DNA of 41,707 nt, taken from an uncultured Lachnospiraceae bacterium (GTDB lineage Bacteria > Bacillota > Clostridia > Lachnospirales > Lachnospiraceae). The translations under genes and the position numbers were made by a program. The DNA lies in assembly GCA_910579325.1 (NCBI GenBank), contig CAJTTU010000025.1, positions 1-41,707 on the forward strand. The letters are read 5' to 3'. The notes under the pieces are model-generated. The model saw only the letters and a list, made by a program, of their open reading frames with translations, had not been told where the DNA came from and made no database searches. This document shows positions 1 through 8,329 of the stretch, one piece after another. Position 1 is the first letter of the stretch, and every line of letters begins with the position of its first letter.

Positions 1-1
1 T

Positions 2-772
2 GAAGGGTTGACTGCTTTTGATACGGCACAGAATATCATTCAGCAGAGTGATAAGCTTGCTTCTTGTTTTACGGAGACTGGGGAAAAACCAGCGCAAAAA
101 ATTCAGGAAAAACTGAGCCTTTTAACCGTTCCGCCTTTTAGAAAAATGGTGATTACGGCTTTGAATTGTATCACCAATGAGGGCATTTCGTTTGGGGAGG
201 TCTTAGTAAGCCAGTTGGATATTCTTGGGGTAAACCGGCTTGTTTTAGAGAAATCTGACTATTGTTTGGAAAAATATGATTGTATTATCTCCTCTGTCGA
301 TCACGACGATCTCAAACGGTATATAGAATTACTAAAAAGTGACTATATATTATATTTTTTATATTCTGACAGGGTATGTTTGGAAGTGAGGAACGATGAT
401 CCGTTATCAGAGTATTCTGTAATATCTCAGTCAGTCTTAGAGACCCTGCCGATTTTAACTTATACGGTCGATGCTTTTCAGTCTACGTTTATAGAACAGT
501 TTTTTTTGAAACATGGAATTAAACTCCGGGTTCCTTACCGGGTTCCCGGGGACGATGGAAAAAAATGGAGTGCCTTGCATAATTCTTATAGCATCATTGG
601 TTCGCCAACCAATGAAATGTATCCGAATATTGGTTATAAATGTATTCCGATTGAGGGGGATTTTCGGACAGATCATTTACTTTTGATTCCTCGTACCAAA
701 GTATCATTTAAACCGGTGAAATTATTTGTGAGATATTGTGATGACTTTTTTTCCGTTACAAAACTGACTTAA
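2..772 (+). CDS. LysR-type transcriptional regulator, C-terminal part (cut by window edge)
   Basis: The frame is open to the left edge, so the N-terminal winged helix-turn-helix lies outside the window and the TTG at position 8 is not a convincing start. The first visible residues (EGLTAFDTAQNIIQQSDKL) fit the linker helix that follows a LysR DNA-binding domain. The rest fits the two-lobed LysR effector-binding domain: a stretch with RNDDPLSEYSVIS resembles the usual strand with a conserved Pro-Leu, and the end (YKCIPIEGDFRTDHLLLIPR) resembles the last strand and helix of the second lobe. The gene is visibly more AT-rich than the genes after 4.8 kb. It converges on the minus-strand methyltransferase and permease genes and could control them, but nothing here proves that. 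Family call from pattern only. Confidence 0.72.
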   Translation, partial: EGLTAFDTAQNIIQQSDKLASCFTETGEKPAQKIQEKLSLLTVPPFRKMVITALNCITNEGISFGEVLVSQLDILGVNRLVLEKSDYCLEKYDCIISSVDHDDLKRYIELLKSDYILYFLYSDRVCLEVRNDDPLSEYSVISQSVLETLPILTYTVDAFQSTFIEQFFLKHGIKLRVPYRVPGDDGKKWSALHNSYSIIGSPTNEMYPNIGYKCIPIEGDFRTDHLLLIPRTKVSFKPVKLFVRYCDDFFSVTKLT

Positions 773-807
773 AGCATATTTTTTAAACAATAGTTTTCAG
801 ACGTATT

Positions 808-848
808 CTGGCTCACCCGGATATGATGGTATTGTATGGGTGAGCCAG
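808..848. terminator. Intrinsic terminator between convergent genes
   Basis: CTGGCTCACCC (808-818) pairs perfectly with GGGTGAGCCAG (838-848), an 11-bp stem with a 19-base loop. On the plus strand it is followed by a broken T-rich stretch (TAGTTTCTTT). It sits 36 bases after the LysR-type stop and 30 bases beyond the end of the minus-strand gene, so it probably serves both. Confidence 0.7.
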
Positions 849-877
849 TAGTTTCTTTGCTTGTTAAATATTAGCGC

Positions 878-1897
878 TTATTGATAAAATTTACCGCCGT
901 AATCCCGTACGGTTTCCCGAATCCAGGCATTTTTCTGTGCTGTTACCGGGTCTCCGATAGGGCCTAAAAAGTTCCCATAGAAGCTGTATCCACCGTTTGG
1001 TGCATAGCGGTCAATGGTTTTCTTAACAGCTTCCGTAACAACTTCTTTTGGGCAATTTTGATCCACAAGCTGTGGCGTCATGTCGAAACCGCCGCAGATC
1101 GCCAGTTTTCTGCCGTATTTTTTCTTGATGCTGTCCAGGTCGTTAGATACCTGGGCGGGCTGCCAGGCATTGACGCCAAGTTCCAGCCAGTCGTCCAGAA
1201 AATCTTCACACCGGCCGCAGCAGTGCATATCGATGGGGATTCCTCTGTCAACGCCCAGCTTGGCCTGCTTTGCATAAAGAGGCTTTAGCATTTTCCGATA
1301 CAGCTCCGGGGAGATAAATGGATTCAGGAAAGTAGCGATGTCATCTGTAATCGCCCAGATATCCGGTTGGATATAGTCTATAATATGCTCTGCGTAATCC
1401 AGATAAAAGTCTGCCATATAGTCAAATAATGCCTGGCATTCTTCCGGCTCTTCCAGTAAAGCGCACAGTCCTTCATTAAATCCCAGCATGGACATAACCT
1501 GCTGAAAATATCCGGTGTGAAGAACAAAACATAAAGCGGTTTGGCTTCTGTCAATATTCCACCGCTCCAGATCCATTTTGGCTACCTTTTCCCAGTTAAA
1601 ATCAGAAGTGTCAGGAGCTTTAATTATATCATGCCATTTGGTAATATCATCCAGTATAAAATCATTGGGAGCAGGTAGTTTTGCACCGTCTCCGGTTGCA
1701 ATATATGTAACGCCCCAAATATCCTTTGCCGGAGCCTGAGTAGCCATTTGCTGGCAGAGCGGGCCTGAGAATACTTTTCTCTGGCTTGTGGGACTTCCGT
1801 CCGGATTTGGCCCGAAGCTATACAAAGGAACCCATTCCGGAATTTCTCCGTGCATCATACGCATATAATTTTCTTTTTCCGTAAGTTTTACAGCCAT
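878..1897 (-). CDS. Uroporphyrinogen decarboxylase-fold methyltransferase (MtaA/MtbA-like)
   Basis: A 339-residue protein of the UroD superfamily, the (beta/alpha)8 barrel shared by haem-pathway UroD and by methyltransferases that move methyl groups between corrinoid proteins and cofactors. It opens with the family-type helix (LTEKENYMRMMHGEIPEWVP). It carries TDDIATF near residue 184 and the motif MHCCGRC with His225, Cys226, Cys227 and Cys230. A His-x-Cys pair is the zinc site of methyltransferase members, so a methyltransferase is likelier than a decarboxylase. The start is supported by an AGGAGAGA ribosome binding site. It lies 36 bases downstream of the permease, probably in one operon with it. 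No corrinoid protein gene is adjacent. A distant relative lies at 34298-35308. The substrate cannot be read from sequence. Confidence 0.82.
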   Translation of the reverse strand: MAVKLTEKENYMRMMHGEIPEWVPLYSFGPNPDGSPTSQRKVFSGPLCQQMATQAPAKDIWGVTYIATGDGAKLPAPNDFILDDITKWHDIIKAPDTSDFNWEKVAKMDLERWNIDRSQTALCFVLHTGYFQQVMSMLGFNEGLCALLEEPEECQALFDYMADFYLDYAEHIIDYIQPDIWAITDDIATFLNPFISPELYRKMLKPLYAKQAKLGVDRGIPIDMHCCGRCEDFLDDWLELGVNAWQPAQVSNDLDSIKKKYGRKLAICGGFDMTPQLVDQNCPKEVVTEAVKKTIDRYAPNGGYSFYGNFLGPIGDPVTAQKNAWIRETVRDYGGKFYQ

Positions 1898-1933
1898 TTT
1901 CTCTCTCCTTTTAATAATCTTTCCTGTTGTGGT

Positions 1934-3379
1934 TTACATAAGTGCATTGGCCAAAGGAACGCCAAGAATGCAGGTTACAAGCGTTACGGCCAGTATTGCT
2001 ACCAAAGCCTGTTTGGCTATTGCGCCGCTGGTGATCCATTCTTTATTTCCATGTACCATGGCGGCATAAGGGCAGGCGTTTGGAAGTATCAGCCCGATAT
2101 TAGAAGTAAAACAGATCAGCGCACACATGGCTACCGGATTAACGCCTACGTCTGCGGAAATTGCATACATAATCGGAATCATAATGGCGCCAACCACCGC
2201 GTTATTGATAAAATTTGTTAATATCAGCGCGGATACGGCGAATACACAGGCAAAGAAATAAGCGGATTTTCCGGCAAACAGCGGAATTAAAATATGTGTA
2301 AACATCTCTTTTACGCCAGTGTCCCCGCTTACCAGGGCGGAGCCTAAAGTCATAGCCGTAGCAACCATAAATACCATAGGCCACATAAGTCCGGCGTCGG
2401 ACAGCTGCTTAAATGTGAAATAAGGTTTTCCGTCAGCATTTCTCAGGAAAATGGCAACGCAGATTGTGGATAATACGATAGCGCCAGTTCCGATTTTATT
2501 AAAAAATGCCGCTACGGCGGTACCCGGAAGGCAGCTGGGCAAAAGCAAGCATAAAACCATGCCGAAGATCATGGCGATTACTATTTTCTGGTTGGTATCC
2601 AGCGGTTTCTTTTCTCCTAAGTTCAGTTCTTTCCGGAACGGAGTCATATCAGGGCGCACAATCAGTCTGCACAGCAGGAAATATACCGCCATAATCGCCA
2701 GGCTGTACAGGAGGCCAAATGTAACATGAGACATATAATTATAAGTAATTACGCCGGCGGAAGCCGTAGTCAGATAACCGTAAGTTGCGACTGTACCGGA
2801 ATAATAGGGCATTACGGAAGACCCCATGCATCCTGCGAACACACAGCTCATAATCATCATATTCGGCCATTTGGTATGTTTTGGAATACCTGTCTGTTCG
2901 CAGATTGCGTAAATAAAGTTCCAGCAGAGAAGCAGTCCCGCAAAGCCACATTGAAAGGCTGCACAGATATAGGCTATCATAATTATGATGGCCGAAAGCA
3001 TCCAGGGTCGGCTCTTCAGCGCTTTTACGGAAATTAAAGTATTTGCCAGCCAGGCGGCCAAGCCGGATACTTTCAACAGGGCAGACATAATTAACAGCCA
3101 TAAAATTTGATGAACAACCGTATTGGAAAACGCCAGGTTAAAGGCGGCTGCCACATTGTCTACATATCCGCTGAACCCCAGCATAATCATTGCCAGCGCG
3201 CTGGGCCAGATCATGTCTACATTTACCCATCCCCATAATGCACCCAGAAATATTCCCAGGATATGCATGCCAAGAGGTGTCATGCCGCCTACGGGAGGCA
3301 GGAAACGTGTGCAGGCCATCAGCAAAATTATGATAAGACTGTGGATATAGTACTTTTTGTTCATTTTCACATTATTCAT
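1934..3379 (-). CDS. SLC13/DASS-type anion:sodium symporter family permease
   Basis: A 481-residue polytopic membrane protein with roughly 12 hydrophobic segments. The N-terminal GMTPLGMHILGIFLGALWGW resembles the first helices of DASS transporters, and two repeat-related Asn-rich stretches (FSNTVVHQI near residue 85 and LTNFINNAVVGAIMIP near residue 390) recall the paired SNT sodium/substrate sites of that family. Members import dicarboxylates, citrate or sulfate with sodium. I placed the start at 3379, where GAGGAGGA precedes MNNVKMNKK. A longer frame starting at 3448 lacks such a site and adds a non-hydrophobic leader unlike the family. It is upstream of, and likely co-transcribed with, the UroD-fold methyltransferase, so it may import that enzyme's substrate. 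An aromatic or organic acid is possible, but this is inference. Confidence 0.82.
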   Translation of the reverse strand: MNNVKMNKKYYIHSLIIILLMACTRFLPPVGGMTPLGMHILGIFLGALWGWVNVDMIWPSALAMIMLGFSGYVDNVAAAFNLAFSNTVVHQILWLLIMSALLKVSGLAAWLANTLISVKALKSRPWMLSAIIIMIAYICAAFQCGFAGLLLCWNFIYAICEQTGIPKHTKWPNMMIMSCVFAGCMGSSVMPYYSGTVATYGYLTTASAGVITYNYMSHVTFGLLYSLAIMAVYFLLCRLIVRPDMTPFRKELNLGEKKPLDTNQKIVIAMIFGMVLCLLLPSCLPGTAVAAFFNKIGTGAIVLSTICVAIFLRNADGKPYFTFKQLSDAGLMWPMVFMVATAMTLGSALVSGDTGVKEMFTHILIPLFAGKSAYFFACVFAVSALILTNFINNAVVGAIMIPIMYAISADVGVNPVAMCALICFTSNIGLILPNACPYAAMVHGNKEWITSGAIAKQALVAILAVTLVTCILGVPLANALM

Positions 3380-3545
3380 ACTCGTCCTCCTCTTTTTTGA
3401 TACAGACAGTCCGTGGAATATGTTGTGGAAACTGCCGTTGTCCGGCATGCCTCACAGATAACAGCTGTGCCGCCATTTGTGCTATAAAAGTCAGCGGTTT
3501 TATAGTATTCCACTTTAAAAAAATTTTCTGTATCCGTATATCGAT

Positions 3546-3574
3546 ATTCTAAAAAATTTCCTGACATTTGTAAA
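3546..3574 (-). promoter_or_regulatory. Candidate sigma-A promoter for permease-methyltransferase operon; describes gap 3380-3815
   Basis: On the minus strand TTTACA (3569-3574) and TAGAAT (3546-3551) are separated by exactly 17 bases. This would give a leader of about 160 bases before the permease start. The 436-base gap holds no convincing gene. A 121-codon minus-strand frame across it has no good ribosome binding site and random-looking composition. On the plus strand a 20-codon frame (3701-3763) has a GGAGGGG site, discussed as a finding. Confidence 0.42.
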
Positions 3575-3815
3575 ACAGACAGTTGTTTATTCATATAAAG
3601 TTCGTCAACCAACAGTTGTTTTGGTGGTTTTGGTCTGGTATGGGAATGAAATGTTTGAAAATTTAGACTGTTTTGTTTTGATTGGAGGGGAAGTAAATTA
3701 ATGGATATGGTATTGTGTGTTAATGAACCAAAGCCGAACAAAAAGAAAGCTTTGAAGAAATGAAAAATATATTAAGGATAATCAGAAATATATCCGATTA
3801 CATGACGAAAAGATG

Positions 3816-4532
3816 TCATAGGATATATGACAGCGCCGCCGCAACAATAATCGTTGGAAGCATATTCGCCACTTTAAATGTGTTTTTCCAAATCAGATTA
3901 ACGCCAACGCAGAAAATCAGAATGGAGCCGGTCAGGGAGAGGCAGTCGATGGCCCGGGCCGTCAGAAGAGGCTGAATAAACCGGGCCAGTATGGTGACGG
4001 AGCCCTGGAACAGCGCTACCGGTATGGCGGAGAAAATACAGCCTTTTCCCATGGAGGAGGCCATAATCAGGATAATGATAAAATCCAGGATGGCTTTCGC
4101 CAGAAGCAGGGTATAATCTCCCGTCAGGCCGTCCTGGATAGCGCCCACCACCGCCATGGCGCCGATACACACGGTAAAGGAAGAAGTGACAAAGGCATCC
4201 AGAAACCCGGCGTCGCTTTCATTTCCGGTTTTTCGTTTCAGCCAGGAGCCAAACTGCTCGATCCGCATTTCAATATTTAAAAATTCCCCGATTAAGGAGC
4301 CGAATACAAAGCTTAAGATAATCATCATGCTCTGCCCGCTTTCCAGCGACTGTCCTGATATGGCCAGCATTTTTTCCATGGCGCCGCCGATGCCGATAAA
4401 AACCACGCAGAGGCCGGTAGCTTTTGTTACGGTGTCCTGCATCCTTTCCGGAAATATATTTTTCAGCAAAATACCGGCCACCCCGCCGGCGATAATCGCA
4501 ACCGTGTTGATCAGTGTTCCAAGTCCGGCCAT
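3816..4532 (-). CDS. DUF554 family membrane protein
   Basis: About 238 residues with six or seven hydrophobic segments, alternating with short Gly-rich turns. It begins MAGLGTLINTVAIIAGGVAGILLK, the characteristic opening of DUF554 (YdfK/YqgA-like) proteins, and has the family-like FVFGSLIGEFLNIE and AKAILDFIIILIMASSMG stretches. Its function is unknown; members are described as possible transporters. I use the start at 4532, which has AAGGAG upstream (spacing 12 bases). The longer frame from 4556 would place that site inside the gene. It is transcribed alone, divergently from the DUF2975 operon, with about 300 bases between them. Confidence 0.85.
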   Translation of the reverse strand: MAGLGTLINTVAIIAGGVAGILLKNIFPERMQDTVTKATGLCVVFIGIGGAMEKMLAISGQSLESGQSMMIILSFVFGSLIGEFLNIEMRIEQFGSWLKRKTGNESDAGFLDAFVTSSFTVCIGAMAVVGAIQDGLTGDYTLLLAKAILDFIIILIMASSMGKGCIFSAIPVALFQGSVTILARFIQPLLTARAIDCLSLTGSILIFCVGVNLIWKNTFKVANMLPTIIVAAALSYIL

Positions 4533-4776
4533 TTTTAAATCAAACTCCTTTATCAATTAAGATGTATTCCCGAAAACTTTCAGCCTTTGTTTTTGCGAAT
4601 GAGTTTCCGCGATCCGTGCGAAAACTCAGGTGCGGCGAGGCTTTCAAGGTTCCGTGATATATTACACTGCGATACGGCGCAGTCACAAAGCCAGGTATTA
4701 TTTTAGCACATTGTGCCAGAAAATGCCACTGGTTCTTTTTATCAATATATTTTTATCGAAAAACAATAAAAAATTA

Positions 4777-4805
4777 TTGATTTTCAAAATTTGATATGCT
4801 ATAAT
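4777..4805 (+). promoter_or_regulatory. Sigma-A promoter of the DUF2975-HTH-DUF4173 operon
   Basis: TTGATT (4777-4782), a 17-base spacer and a perfect TATAAT (4800-4805) lie 35 bases before the DUF2975 start. The preceding 40 bases are very AT-rich, with two ATCAATAT-like words that could be an operator or an UP element. The rest of the gap back to 4533 shows no gene. Confidence 0.72.
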
Positions 4806-4839
4806 CCCATATAAATCCAGATGAGGAGGTTTTAAGGTT

Positions 4840-5295
4840 ATGAAGTGGACGCCAGGCCGGTCAGTTTTTTTGTCCAAAATATGTGTGTTGTTGTTTGTGG
4901 CGGCTTATGTGGCGGTAGTGCTTGCCTGCCCTGTGGTTGTGAAGGAGTATGAGACGCTGCGGACGGCGCAGCTTCCGGAGGTTCATGAACGTTTTATGAT
5001 GGCTACGATCTATCTTTGCGCGGCGCCCGTAGGCGTGATTTTATGGAAGCTGTGGCGGCTGCTCTGCAATATTGCCAGGGAGCAGATCTTTGTCAAAGAG
5101 AATATTAGCTGCCTGCGCCTGATTTCCTGGATGTGCTTTGCGGTGGCGGCCATTACCTTTGTTTCCGCCTGGTATTATGTGATGTGGATGGTGATTGCCT
5201 GCTGTATGGCTTTTATGGGGCTTCTGATCCGGGTCATTAAAAATGTATTTGAGCGGGCGAAGGAGATTAAAGAGGAAAATGATTTTACGATTTGA
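4840..5295 (+). CDS. DUF2975 domain membrane protein
   Basis: A 151-residue protein with four predicted membrane segments (about residues 10-30, 52-70, 90-110, 113-130) and a charged cytoplasmic tail (ERAKEIKEENDF). The loop IAREQIFVKENISCLRLISW between the second and third segments is the recognisable signature of DUF2975, where an Arg-x-x-x-Phe-x-x-Asn-like stretch leads into the third helix. GAGGAGGT precedes the ATG. DUF2975 genes are regularly followed by a small Cro/CI-type regulator, as here, suggesting a membrane partner or sensor for that regulator. The biochemical role is unknown. Confidence 0.85.
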   Translation: MKWTPGRSVFLSKICVLLFVAAYVAVVLACPVVVKEYETLRTAQLPEVHERFMMATIYLCAAPVGVILWKLWRLLCNIAREQIFVKENISCLRLISWMCFAVAAITFVSAWYYVMWMVIACCMAFMGLLIRVIKNVFERAKEIKEENDFTI

Positions 5296-5382
5296 CCGCA
5301 GGCTTAGCGTTCTGTCCGGTTTATGGGGACGTGATAAAGAAAAGGGGTTTTGAATTTTCACATGAAGAAGGGAGCAGAAGCA

Positions 5383-5586
5383 ATGCCGATTGTTGTAAAC
5401 CTGGATGTGATGATGGCGAAGCGGAAAATATCATCCGGTGAACTGGCGGATCGGGTAGGCATTACCCAGGCCAATCTTTCCGTCCTGAAAACCAATAAGG
5501 CGAAGGCGGTGCGGTTCTCCACGCTGGAGGCCATCTGCCGGGAGCTTGATTGCCAGCCGGGGGATATTCTGGAATATATGAAATAA
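5383..5586 (+). CDS. Small Cro/CI (XRE, YozG-like) helix-turn-helix regulator
   Basis: A 67-residue stand-alone DNA-binding protein. The helix-turn-helix is ISSGELADRVGITQANLSVL at about residues 14-33, followed by KTNKAKAVRFSTLEAICREL and the family-typical ending CQPGDILEYM. There is no effector domain, as in YozG-like partners of DUF2975 proteins. I chose the ATG at 5383 because AGAAGGGA lies 9 bases upstream; the in-frame ATGs at 5350 and 5362 would put that site inside the gene. It is the middle gene of a three-gene operon and probably autoregulates it at the AT-rich promoter, by analogy. Confidence 0.87.
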   Translation: MPIVVNLDVMMAKRKISSGELADRVGITQANLSVLKTNKAKAVRFSTLEAICRELDCQPGDILEYMK

Positions 5587-5632
5587 GGTGGAAGATTGGA
5601 TATAGGTTTAGTACACAAGGAGGGATGGAGGA

Positions 5633-7399
5633 TTGGAAGAAAAGGAAACTTTTGAGGCGGAAACTGTGGGAGAAGGCACAGAGAAAGTGGGAAATACGGA
5701 GACGGAAAACTGTGAAACAGAAAATTGTGGAACAGAAATCCATGAAGTGGAAAATCATGAAACAGAAAGTCATGAAACAGAAAATGAGGAGAACGGAGAA
5801 ACCGGGAAAGCTGTGCCCAAACCTTCCGTTCCCGCCGTCCCTCAGAAACCGGAATGGCTGCTGGCGGCGCTTTTGTTCCTGGCGGCTTATGTCTATTATA
5901 ACTGCATGATTCCCGCCCCCTGGCTGGAAAAACTGATGGAGCAGGGCGTGAAGGTCAATTATGGAATATTGATGAGTATATTCACGCTGCTGTTTATCAT
6001 CGCGGCGCTGTACTACGGAAATAAAAAAGGAAGAAAACCGGGAAAGGAAAGCTGGTTTTATCTGGTACTGACGGCAGCTGCGGCGCTGTGGATTTTGATT
6101 TTCATAAACAGCGTGCAGCCCATTGGTTTTTATGTAGTCTTCTTTCTCCATGGCGCGGCGGTATACTGGCTGGCAGTACTGGCCGGCAAGCGCAGGGGTA
6201 ACGCGCTGGATGAATGGGCGATCAGCGACCTGGGCCGTGGGCTGTTTTCGATTCCTTTTTCGAATTATGGAAAGCTGCTTTCCACAGCGGGAAATCTGGG
6301 GCAATGTCTGGTACGCAGCAAAAGAGAAAATTCTAAAAAATTCAGCCAGATATTACTGGGCGTTGGCTTAAGCCTGCCGGTGCTCTGTATCGTACTGCCG
6401 CTGCTGGTCAGCGCCGACAGGGGCTTTGCCCGTGTGATTTTTAATATTCTGGACAGTTTTGCCGGCGGTTTCAGCTTCCGCCCCTGGGCGAACCTGACGA
6501 TGACGATGCTAATAGCCATGTATCTTTTCGGTATGTTTTTCGGAATGTTTAACGGTCCTGATGTGACCCAAAAGAAGCGGACCGCGTTTTCCCAGGTGGT
6601 GATGGTCAGCTTTCTGATGGTGTTTGTGGCGGTATATTGCCTGTTTTTTGCCGTAAAGGTGGCGGGGATATCCGGAGCCATGGAGCAGATCGAAGCGGGG
6701 ACGCTGTGGACCAGCACCTATGCCAGAGACGGCTTTTTTGAGCTTTGCTGGATCGCTGCGATTAATTTTCTGATGTTTTCTCTGGTGAAATGGTATTCGC
6801 CCCGGGCGGCACGGCTGATGAAGATTACGCTGTCGCTTCTCGGCGTTCAGACGCTGGCGTTTATTTGTCTGGCATTTTCCAGGATGGGCTTGTATATCAG
6901 CACTTATGGGCTGACCTTTAAGCGGGTGTTCACCTGCTGGTTTATGGGGATTCTGTTCATCACCTTTGGGCTTCTGATGGCGGAGCTGTGGAAAAAGTTT
7001 AACGGATTGCGCGTTGCGGTGATGATCGGGGCAGTCTCATTTCTTGCGCTGGCTTACAGCGACATGCCGGCCTGGATGACCGCCTACAACACTTCCTTTC
7101 AGGCAGGCCGGGCGGTGGAATGTCAGAAGGTATCGGGCGGAGATTATATGAGCATTCTGTATGAGGGCAGGGAATATGTGCCCTTCTGTGCCATCGACCC
7201 CAGGTGCAGGGGGGATTATCTGGGGTACATGGAGGAGGACGAGGATGACAGGGTGTATGAGTTTGAGGGATATTCCGGACAGGAGTGGATTATCAATTAT
7301 CTGGACAGCGGGCTGATGAATGATTGTATGCTGTATAAAGAAATCAGCGTGACGGAGAGTCCGGAAGGGCTGTCCAGTGAGTATGAGTGGAATCAGTGA
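5633..7399 (+). CDS. DUF4153/DUF4173 multi-pass membrane protein with repeat-encoded acidic tail
   Basis: A 588-residue membrane protein starting with TTG, preceded by AAGGAGGG. An ATG seven bases upstream is in another frame. The first 70 residues are hydrophilic and acidic and include six pentapeptide repeats of the type His/Cys-Glu-Thr-Glu-Asn. Then come about eleven hydrophobic segments. The stretch YARDGFFELCWIAAINFLM near residue 365 and the preceding GMFFGMFNGPD region are typical of DUF4173. After the last membrane segment (about residue 475) a 110-residue acidic outer domain follows (MEEDEDDRVYEFEGYSG). The family has no established activity. Order DUF2975, small HTH, then this protein points to a membrane-stress or envelope regulon, which is inference. 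Confidence 0.8.
   Translation: MEEKETFEAETVGEGTEKVGNTETENCETENCGTEIHEVENHETESHETENEENGETGKAVPKPSVPAVPQKPEWLLAALLFLAAYVYYNCMIPAPWLEKLMEQGVKVNYGILMSIFTLLFIIAALYYGNKKGRKPGKESWFYLVLTAAAALWILIFINSVQPIGFYVVFFLHGAAVYWLAVLAGKRRGNALDEWAISDLGRGLFSIPFSNYGKLLSTAGNLGQCLVRSKRENSKKFSQILLGVGLSLPVLCIVLPLLVSADRGFARVIFNILDSFAGGFSFRPWANLTMTMLIAMYLFGMFFGMFNGPDVTQKKRTAFSQVVMVSFLMVFVAVYCLFFAVKVAGISGAMEQIEAGTLWTSTYARDGFFELCWIAAINFLMFSLVKWYSPRAARLMKITLSLLGVQTLAFICLAFSRMGLYISTYGLTFKRVFTCWFMGILFITFGLLMAELWKKFNGLRVAVMIGAVSFLALAYSDMPAWMTAYNTSFQAGRAVECQKVSGGDYMSILYEGREYVPFCAIDPRCRGDYLGYMEEDEDDRVYEFEGYSGQEWIINYLDSGLMNDCMLYKEISVTESPEGLSSEYEWNQ
5696..5785 (+). repeat. Six in-frame 15-base tandem repeats in the DUF4173 gene
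   Basis: Six consecutive 15-base units (boundaries 5696, 5711, 5726, 5741, 5756, 5771) each encode five residues: TETEN, CETEN, CGTEI, HEVEN, HETES, HETEN. The last two DNA units differ at a single base (CATGAAACAGAAAGT versus CATGAAACAGAAAAT). Since the unit is a multiple of three, copy-number change would lengthen or shorten the cytoplasmic tail without breaking the frame. Confidence 0.85.
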
Positions 7400-7444
7400 A
7401 TGGAATCAGCGCCTGAAATGGCACGGATTGATTCGAAAATATAT

Positions 7445-7531
7445 GATACTGAACTGCAGGTTTTCAAATGTGCAGTATCGTAAAACAGTTTTCAGTGAGG
7501 CAGTCGGAATAGATATTTTCTGACTGCCTTT
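7445..7531 (+). terminator. Two stem-loops ending the DUF4173 operon; describes gap 7400-7715
   Basis: GATACTG (7445-7451) pairs with CAGTATC (7473-7479), and AGGCAGTC (7498-7505) pairs with GACTGCCT (7522-7529), the latter followed by only a short T stretch (TTT). The second is the better terminator candidate. In the remaining gap a TAGAAT box near 7602 could be the -10 element of the deaminase gene, but no good -35 is placed. No gene is seen in the 316 bases. Confidence 0.5.
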
Positions 7532-7715
7532 GGTGATTTCCTGTGAATTTTGCTTGAAATTTGGCGTTTCGAATACTGTTCATTTAACGAAATGTGTGCT
7601 AGAATAGCCCATATGTTATTCTTTGATGGACAAGGTTCGACCACCCGAAATGGCATAAGACAGCGCTGAACAAACTTTGAAAGGGGAGCCGCAAACAATA
7701 GTGGAGGGACATTTT

Positions 7716-8201
7716 ATGATACAAAAACGTCAGGATTATATCAGTTGGGATGAGTATTTTATGGGGGTGGCGCAGCTGGCGGGGTTCCGGTCTAAGGACC
7801 CAAACAGCCAGGTGGGGGCCTGTATCGTCAGCGGGGACAATAAGATTTTGTCCATCGGCTACAATGGATTTCCGGTAGGCTGTTCTGACGACGAATTTCC
7901 CTGGAACCGGGAAGGAGAACCTTATGACAGCAAATATTTTTATGTCACCCATGCGGAGCTGAACGCTATCTTAAATTATCGGGGCGGGAGTTTGGAGGGA
8001 AGCAAAGTGTATGTGACGATGTTTCCCTGTAATGAATGCGCTAAGGCGATTATTCAGTCGGGGATCAGAGAGGTGATCTATGATTGTGATAAATATGCGT
8101 ATACGCCTGCGGTGAAAGCTTCCAAGCGCATGATGGACGCGTCGGACGTCATTTATCGGCAATACCAGAGTACGGGAAGGGTCATTGAACTTCGGCTGTG
8201 A
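7716..8201 (+). CDS. dCMP deaminase (ComEB-like cytidine/deoxycytidylate deaminase)
   Basis: A 161-residue zinc deaminase that should convert dCMP to dUMP, supplying thymidylate synthesis. The zinc site is complete: His79-Ala-Glu81 (catalytic Glu) in THAELNAIL, and Pro104-Cys105-x-x-Cys108 in FPCNECAKAI. The N-terminal stretch SWDEYFMGVAQLAGFRSKDP and GYNGFPVGCSDDEFPW are typical of dCMP deaminases rather than of free-nucleoside deaminases. The start at 7716 follows GTGGAGGG by 7 bases; an upstream in-frame ATG at 7677 has no such site. A late-competence role, as for Bacillus ComEB, is not implied here. It is followed after 128 bases by an unrelated membrane protein. Confidence 0.92.
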   Translation: MIQKRQDYISWDEYFMGVAQLAGFRSKDPNSQVGACIVSGDNKILSIGYNGFPVGCSDDEFPWNREGEPYDSKYFYVTHAELNAILNYRGGSLEGSKVYVTMFPCNECAKAIIQSGIREVIYDCDKYAYTPAVKASKRMMDASDVIYRQYQSTGRVIELRL

Positions 8202-8329
8202 AAAGGGCAAAGACATCCGCAGCGCGGTATACAGGGGCAGCGGCGGCATAAAATCTGGCTGCGGGTGGGAAAAGACAGGATTAGGTTACTTTGCCTTGCC
8301 TATGGCTTTGATTCTGGAGGTAGTACACA

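Noticed and set aside
3376..3741. 121-codon minus-strand frame upstream of the permease
   Set aside because: No ribosome binding site, random composition, and it contains the likely permease promoter.
5462..6304. 280-codon minus-strand frame with Phe-rich repeats
   Set aside because: Antisense to the repeat region of the DUF4173 gene; its repeats are the complement of the coding repeats.
7625..7650. GGTTCGA word resembling a tRNA T-arm
   Set aside because: No acceptor, D or anticodon arms can be folded around it.
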